Assembly (NCBI RefSeq): GCF_001680005.1
Contig: NC_033561.1
Coordinates: 1 to 64,000, forward strand
From: Plasmodium coatneyi
Lineage: Eukaryota; Apicomplexa; Aconoidasida; Haemosporida; Plasmodiidae
DNA length: 64,000 bases
Direction: 5' to 3'
Numbering within the stretch: position 1 is the first letter of the stretch; each line of letters begins with the position of its first letter. A program made the position numbers and the translations under genes. The notes below the pieces were generated by a model. It saw nothing but the letters and a program-made list of their open reading frames with translations, searched no databases and was not told the origin of the DNA. Below are positions 44,206 to 55,777 of this stretch, piece by piece.

Positions 44206-45756
44206 TTACATACGTTGATAACGTATATTTTTGTTCTTCCTGTGATGATGACCTGGTGGAGTATTATTATTATTTGTCGTATTCGTTGTTCCTGCTCTTG
44301 TAGACTGCACATCCAATTCTGATGCTGTGGAATAATCTGTTGTGGAAGAACCTTCTATTGTGGAACTTCCTTCCGTTGTGTATTCCGTAAGCCTATCAAA
44401 GTTGCGTCCAGTGGATCTCCTTTTCCCTCTTCTGTTTCTATTACTGCTATTGTTCCCAAAGAACATGTTTATTATGCCAGAAGGCAAAAGATCATACTGA
44501 ATGAAAGATGTTAGGGCGTTAGGGTGTAAGGACATGCGGGAAGGACATAAAAATGTGTAGTTATATAAATATATATATATAAGGTATATATACATATATG
44601 TATATATGTCCATATATATATACTTATATATATACACATACATATATACACATATACATATATATATGTATGTATATATACACGTATATGTGCATATATA
44701 TACGGCCATATATACAGACATATACGTATATATATATATGTCCGTATATGTATATAAACATTTATATATATATATATAGCTCTATGATAATTATACTTAC
44801 CTTATATAAAAAGAAAAGAACTGTTGGTATTCCTATTCCTAATGTGGCAATTGCAGAAGGAACTGCAATGGTTGCAGTGGGGGTGGAAGGAGGAATTTCC
44901 ACTTCGGAGTCCCTATGTTGTGGTGTACCATCATTGTGGGATTCTGCTCCCTCCTGCAGATTTTGATTCTTCATATGTGTTTCAATTTGCGGTTTCTCCA
45001 CTATTGTGCACGTTAATTTTGATGAATCCCCCAGATTGCAGGAACTACTATATTTCGTTCTAAATTTCTTACAGTATGAACCACCATTATCACTTTTACA
45101 TTGTTGTTGTACATTATTAGGAACGGTTGGGGCAGTTCCTCGGCCTGCTATCTGTTTATAGCCACTATCACAGAGTTCATAATAATTCTTCAGTTGGTCT
45201 TGTTTGGGGTGGTAGTCTTGACTAAGGTCGAATTTTTTTTTATTCTGCTCGAAAACACTCTTATCAGTATCATGAATGTTCTTAATTATACAACTAATTC
45301 CTAAATTGGATCTTTTCCAAGCTGTGTAAATTATATTCATTAAATCCGGAACTTGACTACCTGTTAGTTTGTCAAATAATATTTTCCCCAACCAATAATA
45401 AAAGAAATAACAGGGTGTATTGTCCGTTGGATTGTTATTTCCTACTTTTGATAGAAAGTAACAGGCGCTCGCAATTGTGTCCGCATACCCCTTAACTTCA
45501 GAATATGCACTTAACTTTCCTTCCAATTGACCAGATAAAACACGAGACATCGCGTGACCGCCACCCTCCTTGAGCATATCATATATCCATTCTGAAAATA
45601 ATTTAGGTCCATTGCTTCCCTATAAATGTCATTGAAAGAGTATACATGTGTATTTTTATTTTTCACAGAAATTTATATGAAAAATTACATGTACAGTATT
45701 CATATATTCATTTTTTAGTGGGGAATATTGTGCAGTACTCCAAACCCGATCACCAT
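44206..45756 (-). CDS. KIR-8, KIR variant antigen
   Basis: Exons in transcript order: 45739-45756 (MVIGFG, donor GTACTG, tentative), 44801-45619 and 44206-44496; phase 0, about 375 residues. The ectodomain begins GSNGPKLFSEWIYDML without the usual L-P-S-x-x-x-Y opening, then ASACYFLSKVG, CYFFYYWLGKILF and repeated cysteines. The linker is Gln/Asn/Pro-rich (HMKNQNLQEGAESHND), then a membrane segment ending VLFFLYK. The cytoplasmic exon begins YDLLPSGIINMFFGNNSSN, is Ser/Thr/Asn-rich and ends NIRYQRM. The last intron is dense TATATACATATAT. Confidence 0.9.
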
Positions 45757-47147
45757 GGTTCAATTGTACATTTCTATGTATATATGTATATTCCTCTTTT
45801 TATAATGAATTTATATTTAAAATGTGCTTCCTATTTATATATATTCATGCAGAATGTACACATATATATATGTGTGTGTACAAGGAACTTCTTTTCTTCT
45901 CTCTGTGCTCGCTTGCACATAAGCTTCTTCGGATTATTACTATGTACAACTGTGTATGCATGTTAAAAATTTCTACTCCTACTATACATACGAATAGAAT
46001 ACACACCTTGTTCAAAATTTCACATGGATGGTAATGTATTATATATATATGAATTCCAAACAAATCGTTATGTACAATTGTAGTGAAATAAGAATAAAAA
46101 AAAAAAAAAGAACAACAGATTTCGATATAAAAGGGGAGAAAGTAAAAAAAAAATGTAAGCCACGCCTCCTGGAACACATCCCTTTATTCGTTTATTTTCT
46201 TTACATTCCTTCTATTTCTGTTTATTACATTGTTGATGTGCGTATGATTATTTGTAACAGTATATCATGTTACTATTTATACCATATTCCATTATTATGT
46301 ATACATAAAAAGGGGGGGAAGAGTAGAATTTTCTCCTGTTCTGGCAGGAGAAATTATATTTGGCATTGTTTACCTATATTTTATTATTATTTATTCAAAC
46401 AGAAGGAATTATTCAAAATTTTCTTCTAATATACATACATATATGTATTATACAGTTTATATATGTAAGGGGAACACATTTTTCCTCCTCTTCTCCTCCA
46501 CACTGAGAGTACACCATAAATAAACTTATTTATATTAAAAAAAAAAAAAAGAATACATGGTGTGCTATTTGAGTTAACCCGCATTCTTCCTTCCCCACCC
46601 CTTTTTTTTCTTTTTTTTTGTGCACATTTTTATTCCATAAAGGAATGTATTTTTTCCTTTTTTCCTCCTTTTTTTTGTCCTTTTTCATAGGAATGCATAG
46701 GAATTCCAAACGGGGGGGAGGGGGCTTAAAGGGATACAATCCTCTTTCTACTCAGTACATATATTATACATGTTGAAAGTTTTCTATTTGGGCTATAATA
46801 TGGGTGGATGACTGTTATTTGTACAGTTCATTTATTCATTTGTGCAAATAATAATTGTTGCGATGTCGCGACCTATATTATTATTATTATTATTTAGGCC
46901 TCTACAGGAGCAAATGCCCTGGACGAAATGTTCCATAAGGGATTATGGGAACAACAACCGCATATAATCCACTTATACTGCTGCCCCTCCTAAAATTAGA
47001 GGGGAGTGGTGTGGTTCGTGGGTAGGTGGGTTGTTAGGGTGGAAGGAAGTTTGTTACGGGTGGCTGGTGGAAGGAAAGGTTGTGTTAGGTGGTAGGGTGG
47101 TAGGTGGGTTGTTAGGTGGAAGGAAGTTTGTTAGGGGTGGTTGGGCA
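45757..47147. other. Intergenic upstream of KIR-8 / downstream of KIR-9
   Basis: 45757-46890 is AT-rich with no gene seen. 46898-46993 is an exon-like fragment on + (listed separately), and 46994-47147 is a G-rich GTTGTTAGGTGG repeat of the SICA type, out of place in the KIR array. Confidence 0.6.
46898..46993 (+). pseudogene. Orphan SICA-like exon fragment
   Basis: After a TATTTAG acceptor-like end of a TTA run, the + frame reads ASTGANALDEMFHKGLWEQQ and stops at TAA after 31 codons. It is directly followed by a SICA-type G-rich repeat on the same strand. The peptide composition and context suggest a leftover SICAvar exon; I have no alignment to prove it. Confidence 0.35.
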
Positions 47148-47454
47148 TTACATATTTTGATAACCTATATTCCTATTTTGTTGCCGTTGTCTTCTATTAG
47201 TATTTGTTCCTCTTCTGCTGTTAGATGGTGACCTATCATTATTATATATGGTAGAACCATGTGTAGAATCTGCTATGGTTGATTCCTCTGAATGTAGTGT
47301 GGATGCTACTGTTGAGCTGTCTTCTGTGAGTGTGTTATTGAAGTTGCTCCTGGTAGATCTTTTTTTTCTGGTACTTCCTCCTCCAAAAGTGTTACGTAAG
47401 TCAGAAAATAAGGAAGTATACTGAAAAAGGAAGAAAGGGTTAAAATATGTGCAG

Positions 47455-47499
<45 letters not shown>

Positions 47500-49993
47500 G
47501 ATAAATAATATACATGCAATATGTTATATATATGTGTACGTTTATATGCATATACATACACATATATAGAGTCACATGTGTCCAGCACAGTCTATTTTCT
47601 ATATATATTCTTATATTTTTTAAATAAGTAAAGAAACAAAAAATAATAATTAGTATTATTATTATTTATATTTTTAATTGTAATGGTTGTACTTACTTTA
47701 TATAATAAGGAAGCAATTAATGGAACAGCTACTGCTGCTGCAGCTCCAGAAGATATGGCAGTGGTAGGAAAATTGTTGTTGCTGTCCATTCCCAGGGGGG
47801 TTGTTTCGGACTGTGCCATCCTACTTAGAGTCGCTGGTGCTGCTGCTGCTGCTGCACTTCCACGACTGGAGGAAGATTCTCCCTGCCCTCCCTCTTCCCG
47901 ACTACTTCCCTCGGGATGTGATACTGCTGCTTGAGGAGTGGGTTGAGTAGGTTCTACAGATGGTTGTAAAACTGCTAAAGGAAAATAAGGCAGCACGGGA
48001 GGAAGTGAGGTGGAGGGTTATGTATTATATAATGAGGCTCATTCTAAAATTAAAAATGTTGCGTATATTTGGGTTATAATATATATGTATGTATATATAT
48101 ATATGGGGTATATGTATATATATACATATACATATATTATTTGGGCAGCTATTATTATGTGGTGCATTACGTGGTGGACCTGCTAGAATTGCTCCATTCT
48201 CCTGGGATTCACTTCTGAGAGGTTCATCTCCTGTGTTAGAGTCACTTCTTATAAGACTTTCTGTAGGTTGGGCAGGGGATGTGCGGCATGTTAATTGCTT
48301 AGGTTGTCCATATTCCCCGTCCTTCTTATAGTTCGCTTTAAATTTGTCACAATATTTATCATTGCCAGTTCCTGGGCAATCTTTACTTAACTGCGAATAT
48401 GCTTTCTGAGTTGCCGTGAAGGACTGTTGGCATTTGTTCTCAGTGCAATATTTACTACACTCGTCGCTATTCTGCAGTTTACTATAGTTATAGTACCAAT
48501 CAAATAGTGTTTTAGCTCGTTCGAAACGTTCCTTGTTAATATTGGGGTATATATTATTGCACGTGCACCCGGAAATGGAATTCTGCAGATGTCCATAAAT
48601 TGGCCCCATAACCATTGAGAGAGAGCCTCTTCCCTTAATTTGTTCCTTATTTATTTTATCACCTAACCAATAATAAAAGAAGCCAAAACGTTCACTATCT
48701 GATAAACTGTCCCCCATCCCCCTCCCTTCACATGCATAACAGTAGTTCCTTATAATTTTATTGATCCAAGTCCAGTTATCCCCTCCGTATGGCGATAATG
48801 ATCCTTTCAGCTGTACTTCCAGTTGACTACTGTTCCCTTTGCTTCCCTTGAGTATACAACTTGTTCCTACTCCTTGGTCTAATGCATTGTATATTTTTTG
48901 TGAAGGTAATGTACTTGTGTCGGCGTCCTAAAGAAATATAAAATTGGTAACAGGAGGAAGTGGAATGTATACATAGATGTTAATATATTATCACGTGTAC
49001 ATTTCTTATATTTCTTTATTACATTACGTATAGAGTACTGTATTTATAATATTTATAAAATTTCAAATAAGGGAAGTAACCTGTGGTGCTGGTGCAGCAG
49101 GGCAGTCTAATGACTGTGGTGGGTTATATTCTGGCTTCTCTTTTGGGTTCTCCTTAAAATCGGTACAATATGATTCTCCGCCACTGCTTCCGCAAGTTCT
49201 ACCTAATGTTGTGTATGTTGAATGGGCTGTGTTGTAAGCGGTATTGCATTTGTTACCTGTGCAATAATTGCGACAATTCTGTTCCTTATTCCTTAATATA
49301 GTCGTATAATTATAGTACCAATCGAACAGTACTTTAGCCTGTGGGAACCTGTCTTTGTTAAGACCTCCGTACAAATTGGTGCATTGATTTGTGCACCCAT
49401 TCCAAAAATGGGACTGCTGCAGCGCCCTATAAATTGCCTTCATAATCATTGAGAGAGAGGGCCCTGTCTGAGTAATTCCCTTATTTATTCTTTCACCTAA
49501 CCAATAATAGAAAAATTCACATCGCTGCACATCGGACAAAGTGTCGTCCCCTGTTTCTCCGTTACATGCGTAACAGGCGTTATCTACAATTTTACTGATT
49601 AAAGGTATAATTACCGGGTATGACAATGATGAATCTTTCACCTTCTGCTCCAGGGCATCACGTTTCGGGCGATCTTTCCCGGATGTACAACCTCCCCTTC
49701 TCGTTTCGAATTTATCGTATATTTCTTCTGAGGGCAATATGCCTGAACTTGTATCCTAAAAATGTAGAATTTAAATATGTGTGCGTATACATCCATACGT
49801 ATCCACACATTTCCACTATTATTATATGATATACATGTCGAACATTATATATATGTGTACACATACACATATACTACTTTCTGTATAATATACACATTTT
49901 TTTTCTTCCAAAATGGTGGAAATGTGAATGAATGAATTGTATTGGTTGTATTGGTATTATCAAAAAAATTTCTGCGCTTACCATTCTTACCAT
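47148..49993 (-). CDS. KIR-9, probable two-ectodomain KIR antigen
   Basis: Exons in transcript order: 49982-49993 (MVRM, donor GTAAGC, tentative), 49081-49755 (domain a: DTSSGILPSEEIYDKF, NACYACNGETG, CEFFYYWLGERI), 48171-48927 (domain b: DADTSTLPSQKIYNAL, NYCYACEG, GFFYYWLGDKI), 47697-47974 (Ala/Ser/Glu linker and membrane segment ending IASLLYK) and 47148-47420 (cytoplasmic, YTSLFSDLRNTFGGG, ending NIGYQNM). All joins agree in phase and give about 664 residues. Domain a has no membrane segment of its own, so one gene with two ectodomains is the simplest reading; the alternative is a truncated KIR next to a KIR lacking exon 1. Domain b has Phe where domain a has the Cys before FFYYWLG. The membrane segment is on its own exon with a phase-1 intron, unlike other KIRs here. 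Confidence 0.78.
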
Positions 49994-50886
49994 TTGTGTT
50001 TTTAGGTATGTAATTCCTTTGTATACAATGATTTTTTGTATTAAAAATGTACGCTGTTTCTTCCTATATATTTTTATATATATAATAAATAATTCAAGAT
50101 AATCATGCATATTCCATACCACTGTTACACATAAGTAAATACTAAGTTCTTCCTCCTTTTAGTTGAATATGCTCGCACATATTTTTATGCTGGACCAAAA
50201 AAAAATGTGTTAACATATATATTCTTATCTTATGATTAATTGTTTTTTTTTTAATAAAAAAAATTAATCAAATAACTTCTAACAAGCATTGTGTAATACA
50301 TACATATAGCATATATATATATGTATATATACATAGTACTCCCATATCCTTTCCTTTCCTTCCTTTTTCATGGATGATCATTTTTATAACAAAATATATA
50401 TTATCATTTTTATAACAAAATATATATTATCATTTTAATAACAAAAATATATTATCATTTTTATAACAAAAATATATATTATCATTTTAATAACAAAAAT
50501 AAGTTTTCATTTAATAAATAAATAAATTTTTTCGTTCCTTCCTACCCATGTATATATTTTTTTTTTTTTTTTTACAAGTTTTTATTTTTGTGTAATTGCT
50601 TTTTTTCCTTCTTTTTTTTTCCACAAGTTGTTATCTTCATAATTCTTTTCGCTGTTTGTATTTTTTTTTTTTTCTTAAAAGGAATATAGAAAAGGAAAGA
50701 AAAATTAGAAATGTTAGAAAAAAAAGAAGAAAAACGAAAAATTAAAAAGTAAAGCGAAATAGGAAAGAGAATAACGGAAATAAAAAAAAAGGAGGAAAGG
50801 TCCTATTCTGCCTTTATATACTTTTTACACTTTGCGTGCTGTTATTTATGCTTCCCTTCCTTCCTTCAGGAGGGGGAGGGTGTACA
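49994..50886. other. Intergenic upstream of KIR-9 / downstream of KIR-10
   Basis: AT-rich. 50380-50510 has five copies of a 23-29 bp unit TATCATTTTTATAACAAAA(A)TATATAT. Homopolymer T blocks follow. No gene. Confidence 0.6.
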
Positions 50887-52259
50887 TTACATTCGGTGGT
50901 AACCTACATTTTGGTGATTTTGCCCCCTTCTTCTTCGTGGTGCATGCTGTTGTTGCTGTAGTCTACTATTTGGTGTTCGCACTGTTCTGGTAGATGGTGG
51001 TGGTGGTGCATTATATTCTGATTGTGTGGAATATTCTGTTCCATCATCATCATATATTGTTGTGGAAGCATTTTCTGTGGTAGAGTCGTCCAATTGTTGT
51101 TGTTTTTGTTGATGTTGTCGGGATGTTGATCTTCCTTTTCTTCTACTTTTATTATTATGTCCAAAGAGGGTGTTTTTTATCCCAAAAGGTAAAAGATCAT
51201 ACTGAAATAAAAAAGGGGTGTAAGGCAAGGAAAAGAGAAGGTGGGGGAGGGATGTGAGCATATATATATATATTTTGTACATTTTGTTGTAGTAACTGTA
51301 CCTTATATAAGAAAAAAGGAACAGCGGTCATTCCGAGTGTGCCGATGATGGAAGAGATGGAAGAAGTGGTGGTGGCACCACGTACGGCTTGACGTAGGTT
51401 TGCTTCGGCTTTAGAGAGTGCTGCAGATTCTTCCTCTGCTATTCTTTGCTTTGCAGTTGTTAATGCATCTTCCAAATGCAATAGTGCCCTTTGAATTGTG
51501 GTCCCATTCACAAACCGAAATTTTGTACAGTATTCATGCGAATTTCCGTCATTGTCACAGTGTGATTCCACTTTCGCTTTTGCTGCTTTGACATCTTTGA
51601 TATAGCGTTCACATTTATTAACAACGTTCGATCCACCATTCTTTAATAATGCACGTATAGTAGTATGGTCATATAAGAAATCAAATACTGTTTTTCTATC
51701 ATTGAAGAGGGTTTGGTCAACTTTATCACATATATCTTTACAACCATGAGTTCCAAAAACCTTGTTGCCCATCATTTTTGAACAAATCTCACTTAGGTTA
51801 TTTTTGAAGTTGGCACTTGCAGATTCTTTAGATAATAAACCTCCAATCCAGAAATATAGGAAATAGCAGAGTTCCCCTTGGAACAGCCTTTTTTTTTCAT
51901 ATTCGGTGTGAGTGAACGTAACATGCGGCATCCATAATGTCCTCATGATGAGTTCCCATCTGAGTTTTTAAATTATTGAGCTCCTTCATTTTTCCTGAGC
52001 AGACATCGTCATATTTTAGTGTATTCTCATCGAATTTCTCATAGAAATTTTGATGGGAAGGTAACAGCTCCGAAAATGGGGTCTACAAGTGTAAGTAAGC
52101 AAGTACACATATATATTTATATATATACATACATATAAATATATATATATGTATGTATACATACATATATATATGTCCCACATATATACATATATATGTT
52201 ATATATATGTATTCATATATATTGAATGAAAAAATGCATACCTCTCCTGTTGCATCCAT
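50887..52259 (-). pseudogene. KIR-10, KIR antigen with a frameshift in the ectodomain
   Basis: Exons in transcript order: 52242-52259 (MDATGE, donor GTATGC), 51302-52082 and 50887-51201. Exon 2 opens TPFSELLPSHQNFYEKF and reads well to AACYVHSH, then hits TGA near 51900. The rest (LCYFLYFWIGGLL, the CERYIKDV region, a Glu/Ala/Lys stalk, membrane segment ending PFFLYK) is in another frame. Exon 2 has one base more than a multiple of three, placing a +1 change at about 51890-51925, next to a nine-A run. The stalk (LLHLEDALTTAKQRIAEE) resembles those of KIR-1 and KIR-2. The cytoplasmic exon begins YDLLPFGIKNTLFGHNN, is Gln/Ser/Thr-rich and ends NVGYHRM. Either a recent pseudogene or an assembly indel; everything else is intact. 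Confidence 0.82.
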
Positions 52260-53373
52260 TTCCTAATGTGCATATTTTTTTTGTTCTCTGTGCTGCTGTT
52301 TTGCGTATATATGTATGTATAATGTGAAATTTATATATATGTTAGAAGTTGTGTTTTGTTTTATTTCATACATTCAATATAAAGGAGGGAGAGGGAAGTG
52401 TTGTATATGCAAATTTTCTGTTTGTTCTGTGAATTTGTATTTGAAAATATTTTTTCTTTCTTTTATAATATACCTTAATTCTTAAAGGAACCATAATGCA
52501 TTATATATATGCATAAGGAGCATGTATGTTATTATTTATATACTTTCATTACTCCGTATATAAGGGATGTGTGCAATTTTTCTTTCCTTAGGTGAAAATT
52601 TTCAGTTGTGTATTCAAAACTTCCATTTTAGTATTATTTAAAAGGATGGATTATTAAAAAAAAATTATTATTAATTATTAAAGAATTACTAATATATATG
52701 TAGTGCACAGTTCTCATATATATGTACAAGAAGGAACGTTCCACCCACTCCCCCTTCCATTTTATTTTTATTTTATTTTATTTTTTTCTTTTTCTTTCTT
52801 TATGCGCATAATGTAAATATCTTATCCCTATATATATATTAGAAAATATTACATTCAACCAACGAACTGAGCTTTTGCTCTTCCTTAGGCCTTCTAACCC
52901 ATCCGAGGTTCTACACCTTCTTCTCTTTCTTTCCTTCCCTTTTTGAATACTTATTATATTTCATACAATAGAACATCCTTTCCTTCTTTTTTGTTTTTTT
53001 ACAGTGTATATTTATAATACACTTTAAAAAATTAGTGCGATCTTATTCCCATTTTTTTTTTTTACAGTGTATATTTATATTACACTTTTAAAAAATTAGT
53101 ACGATGTTATTCCTTCTTTTTTATTTTATTTTATTTTTTTTCGGTTTTAAGTTTCAAAAAGGTGAAATAAGAAAAGAAGGGAAGGGGTAAAAGAAAGGAA
53201 AGAATGGTCATTTTTCCTTCTTTACATTGTATAAACCTTGCGTTAATTTATATTACCCCCATCCGAAGAGGGCGAGAGAAGGAACATTACACATTAACTA
53301 CAATGTTGTACATTCAATGTTTCATTCAATGTTCCTTATTCAGTGTTCTACATTCCATTTTAGCATCAAGATG
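52260..53373. other. Intergenic upstream of KIR-10 / downstream of KIR-11
   Basis: AT-rich. It contains a shared KIR-upstream motif (GTGCACAGTTCTCATATATATG near 52705) and a duplicated segment TTTTTACAGTGTATATTTATA...TTAAAAAATTAGT at 52997-53035 and 53061-53100. No gene. Confidence 0.55.
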
Positions 53374-54598
53374 TTACATGTTTTGATAACTAATATTCGT
53401 CCTTCTTTGTCTTTGTTGTTGTTGTTGTCTTCGTTGATGTCCTTTTCTATTATTTGTTCTTCTTCCGTTGGTAGATGGTGATGTTGCAGTAGTATATACT
53501 GTAGAAGTATCTGTTCTATCATCTATTGTTGAACCCATTGTAGTAGAATATTCCGTCGGATCGAATGATGAACTTTCTTTTGAACTATCCGTTAGCATGT
53601 CATCATAGTTATTCTTCCATAATTTGTTCTTTCTTCTTCCTGTACCTTTAGCAGATTTGGGAGAGTTCCGTCCTCCTGGCCATACGAAGGAAATATACTA
53701 AATAGAAAAAATAAAGAAATAAGGGGAAGGTAAAAGTACACATATACATATGTAGACATATACATATATGTATATGTAAATGGGACGAGATATAGCAAAC
53801 GAAATGGTTGTACATTTTAATCATTGTAATCATTCTTACCTTGTAGAAGAAGAAGGTGATTAATAATGATGCGGTGGTTAACATTCCATAAGAAATGTTG
53901 TTCATAATTCCAGGTAAAGTGGGACATTCATCTGTATGTTTTAATAAACACTTTAATTGTAATAGTTCATCATGACTGCGTGTAGCAACTATTTTATTGA
54001 ATTCTTGACACCAGCTTTTACTATTTTCTGCATTTCCACTTCTACATTTCAAATACATATAATCATAGGCTGAAAGGACTTCATCCAAGTAATTAGCATA
54101 TTTTTCAGCACATGGCAACCCTGGAGACGAGAAACCTCGTACATATTTTTTTATAGTGGAGTGGTCCTGAGTGTAGTCAAATACTGATTTCATGTTCTTG
54201 AAAATGTTTTCGCTGATGCCAGGATACACATCTGTGCATATGTGTCCAATTTTAAGGCTACCAAATTTTTCATACATGCCTTGCATAAATTGTGCAAAAT
54301 GCTCAGAAAATTGCGGTTCCGTGGGGAATATACTTCCCACCAAGTAGTACAACGCGTAGCAGTACTTCTCATCAGATGAAGTGATTTTTTTCACTTTATG
54401 AATGTAACACGAGGCTCCCACAATTTGATCCGTACTATCTTGAGTTAACTGAAACCCATCTAATCCTCGCGGGAATTCTTTCTTTACTGTTGTCTTGGAA
54501 GACGTTTCCCCACAGGAACTATTTGCTGTTTTCAATTCTACATATATTTTTTCGGAAGGTAAATGAAAAATACATCCGGGTTGCTGGTGGTGCTGCCC
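53374..54598 (-). CDS. KIR-11, KIR variant antigen (first exon not placed)
   Basis: Exons in transcript order: 53840-54598 and 53374-53697, about 360 residues without exon 1. The main exon follows a CCACAG acceptor and starts GQHHQQPGCIFHLPSEKIYV, then GASCYIHKVKK, CYALYYLVGSIF, YANYLDEVL and CLLKHTDECP. The membrane segment ends LITFFFYK. The linker before the membrane is very short for the family. The cytoplasmic exon starts YISFVWPGGRNSPKSAKG, carries DSSKESSSFDPTEYS, a Gln/Arg run and the ending NISYQNM. I could not find a convincing ATG exon upstream between 54600 and 55000. Confidence 0.85.
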
Positions 54599-55777
54599 CT
54601 GTGGTTGCGAATGTAATTAATGGAAGTTGAAATATATGGGAGTGGATATTACTGTATAACTTTATGTTTTTATTGTATTATGAACATGGAGTATTATTAT
54701 GCTTGCGCATAATATATGTATGCATTTATTTTGAGTAGAGGGGAAAAAAAAAAAAAATTGTGTGTAGTACTTCGTTTCCCATTGTTCATACACATTTCTG
54801 TACAGAATAAACTTATTTTAACGCTGTCCATACACTCCTTATATATGCGGATTACATATATATATTTGTGTGCATATATTTCTTCTGTTCATTTTATGAT
54901 AATAAATATGGAAGGGGAGAAAGTAATGGAATTTTGTATTTTTTTTTTTTTTTTCCTAGTTAGAGCTTGTGCATGTGTTTATTAAGTTATGTGTTCATTA
55001 ATTGATGTGCTTATTAATTGATGTGTTTATTAATTTATGTGTTATATGCGCTTAGAAAATTATTAAAAGTTGTTAACATATGTGCAGTGTACAGTTCATA
55101 TATACGAGACTCCCTCTCTCTTTATCGCCTTTCTTTTTGTAGATTATTTTTTTTTTATCAGGTAGTTTATCTCTTTTATTCTTTTTTCCCCTCTTTACAT
55201 GAGTGTATTATAAATAATTCATTTATATGTGGAATATATGTGCGTACATATATATTATGTATACTATTTGAGCATTTTACTCCATTAGTTTTCTAAGTAT
55301 ATATTATATTTTTTACAAATTAATGCATATTCCCTCCTTTTCTTTTTCCTTCCTTCTTTTATTCAATATAAAGAGGTAAGTACCTTAAATGAGATGTAAG
55401 ATGTACATATGTGAAAAGAAAAAAAAAATGGAAAAGGGTGATTTGGGAAAGGCAGGGGAAGGGACAGATAAAATTTTTTCCTTTTTCCCCCCTTTTCCTT
55501 TATATATATACATTCCATGTGTTTACAGAATATGGTGCTGCACTAAGCTATGCTGCAATACTGTACTGTACTTATTTTTTTTTTTTGTACTCATATGGAC
55601 AGTAACTTCTCCTGCATTTATTTTTTTTGTACTTTATGTTTACAGGAATGGGGATGCCACCCTTTTATTACATATTAGTAATATGGGAATATAATTTCCT
55701 CTCCTTTTTATGGGGAATGTGTAATGCTAAAGAAGGGGACTGGGGGGAAAGAAGAGGAGGGTAACCTTTTTTTTCAC
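54599..55777. other. Intergenic upstream of KIR-11 / downstream of KIR-12
   Basis: AT-rich, with an ATTAATTGATGTG(C/T)TTATTAATT tandem (54985-55040) and the KIR-upstream motif GTGTACAGTTCATATATACG (about 55085). It should contain the missing KIR-11 exon 1. No other gene. Confidence 0.55.

Noticed and set aside
48025..48927. Separate KIR gene for KIR-9 domain b
   Set aside because: No usable first exon was found between the two domains and domain a lacks an anchor; a single two-domain gene is simpler, though not proven.
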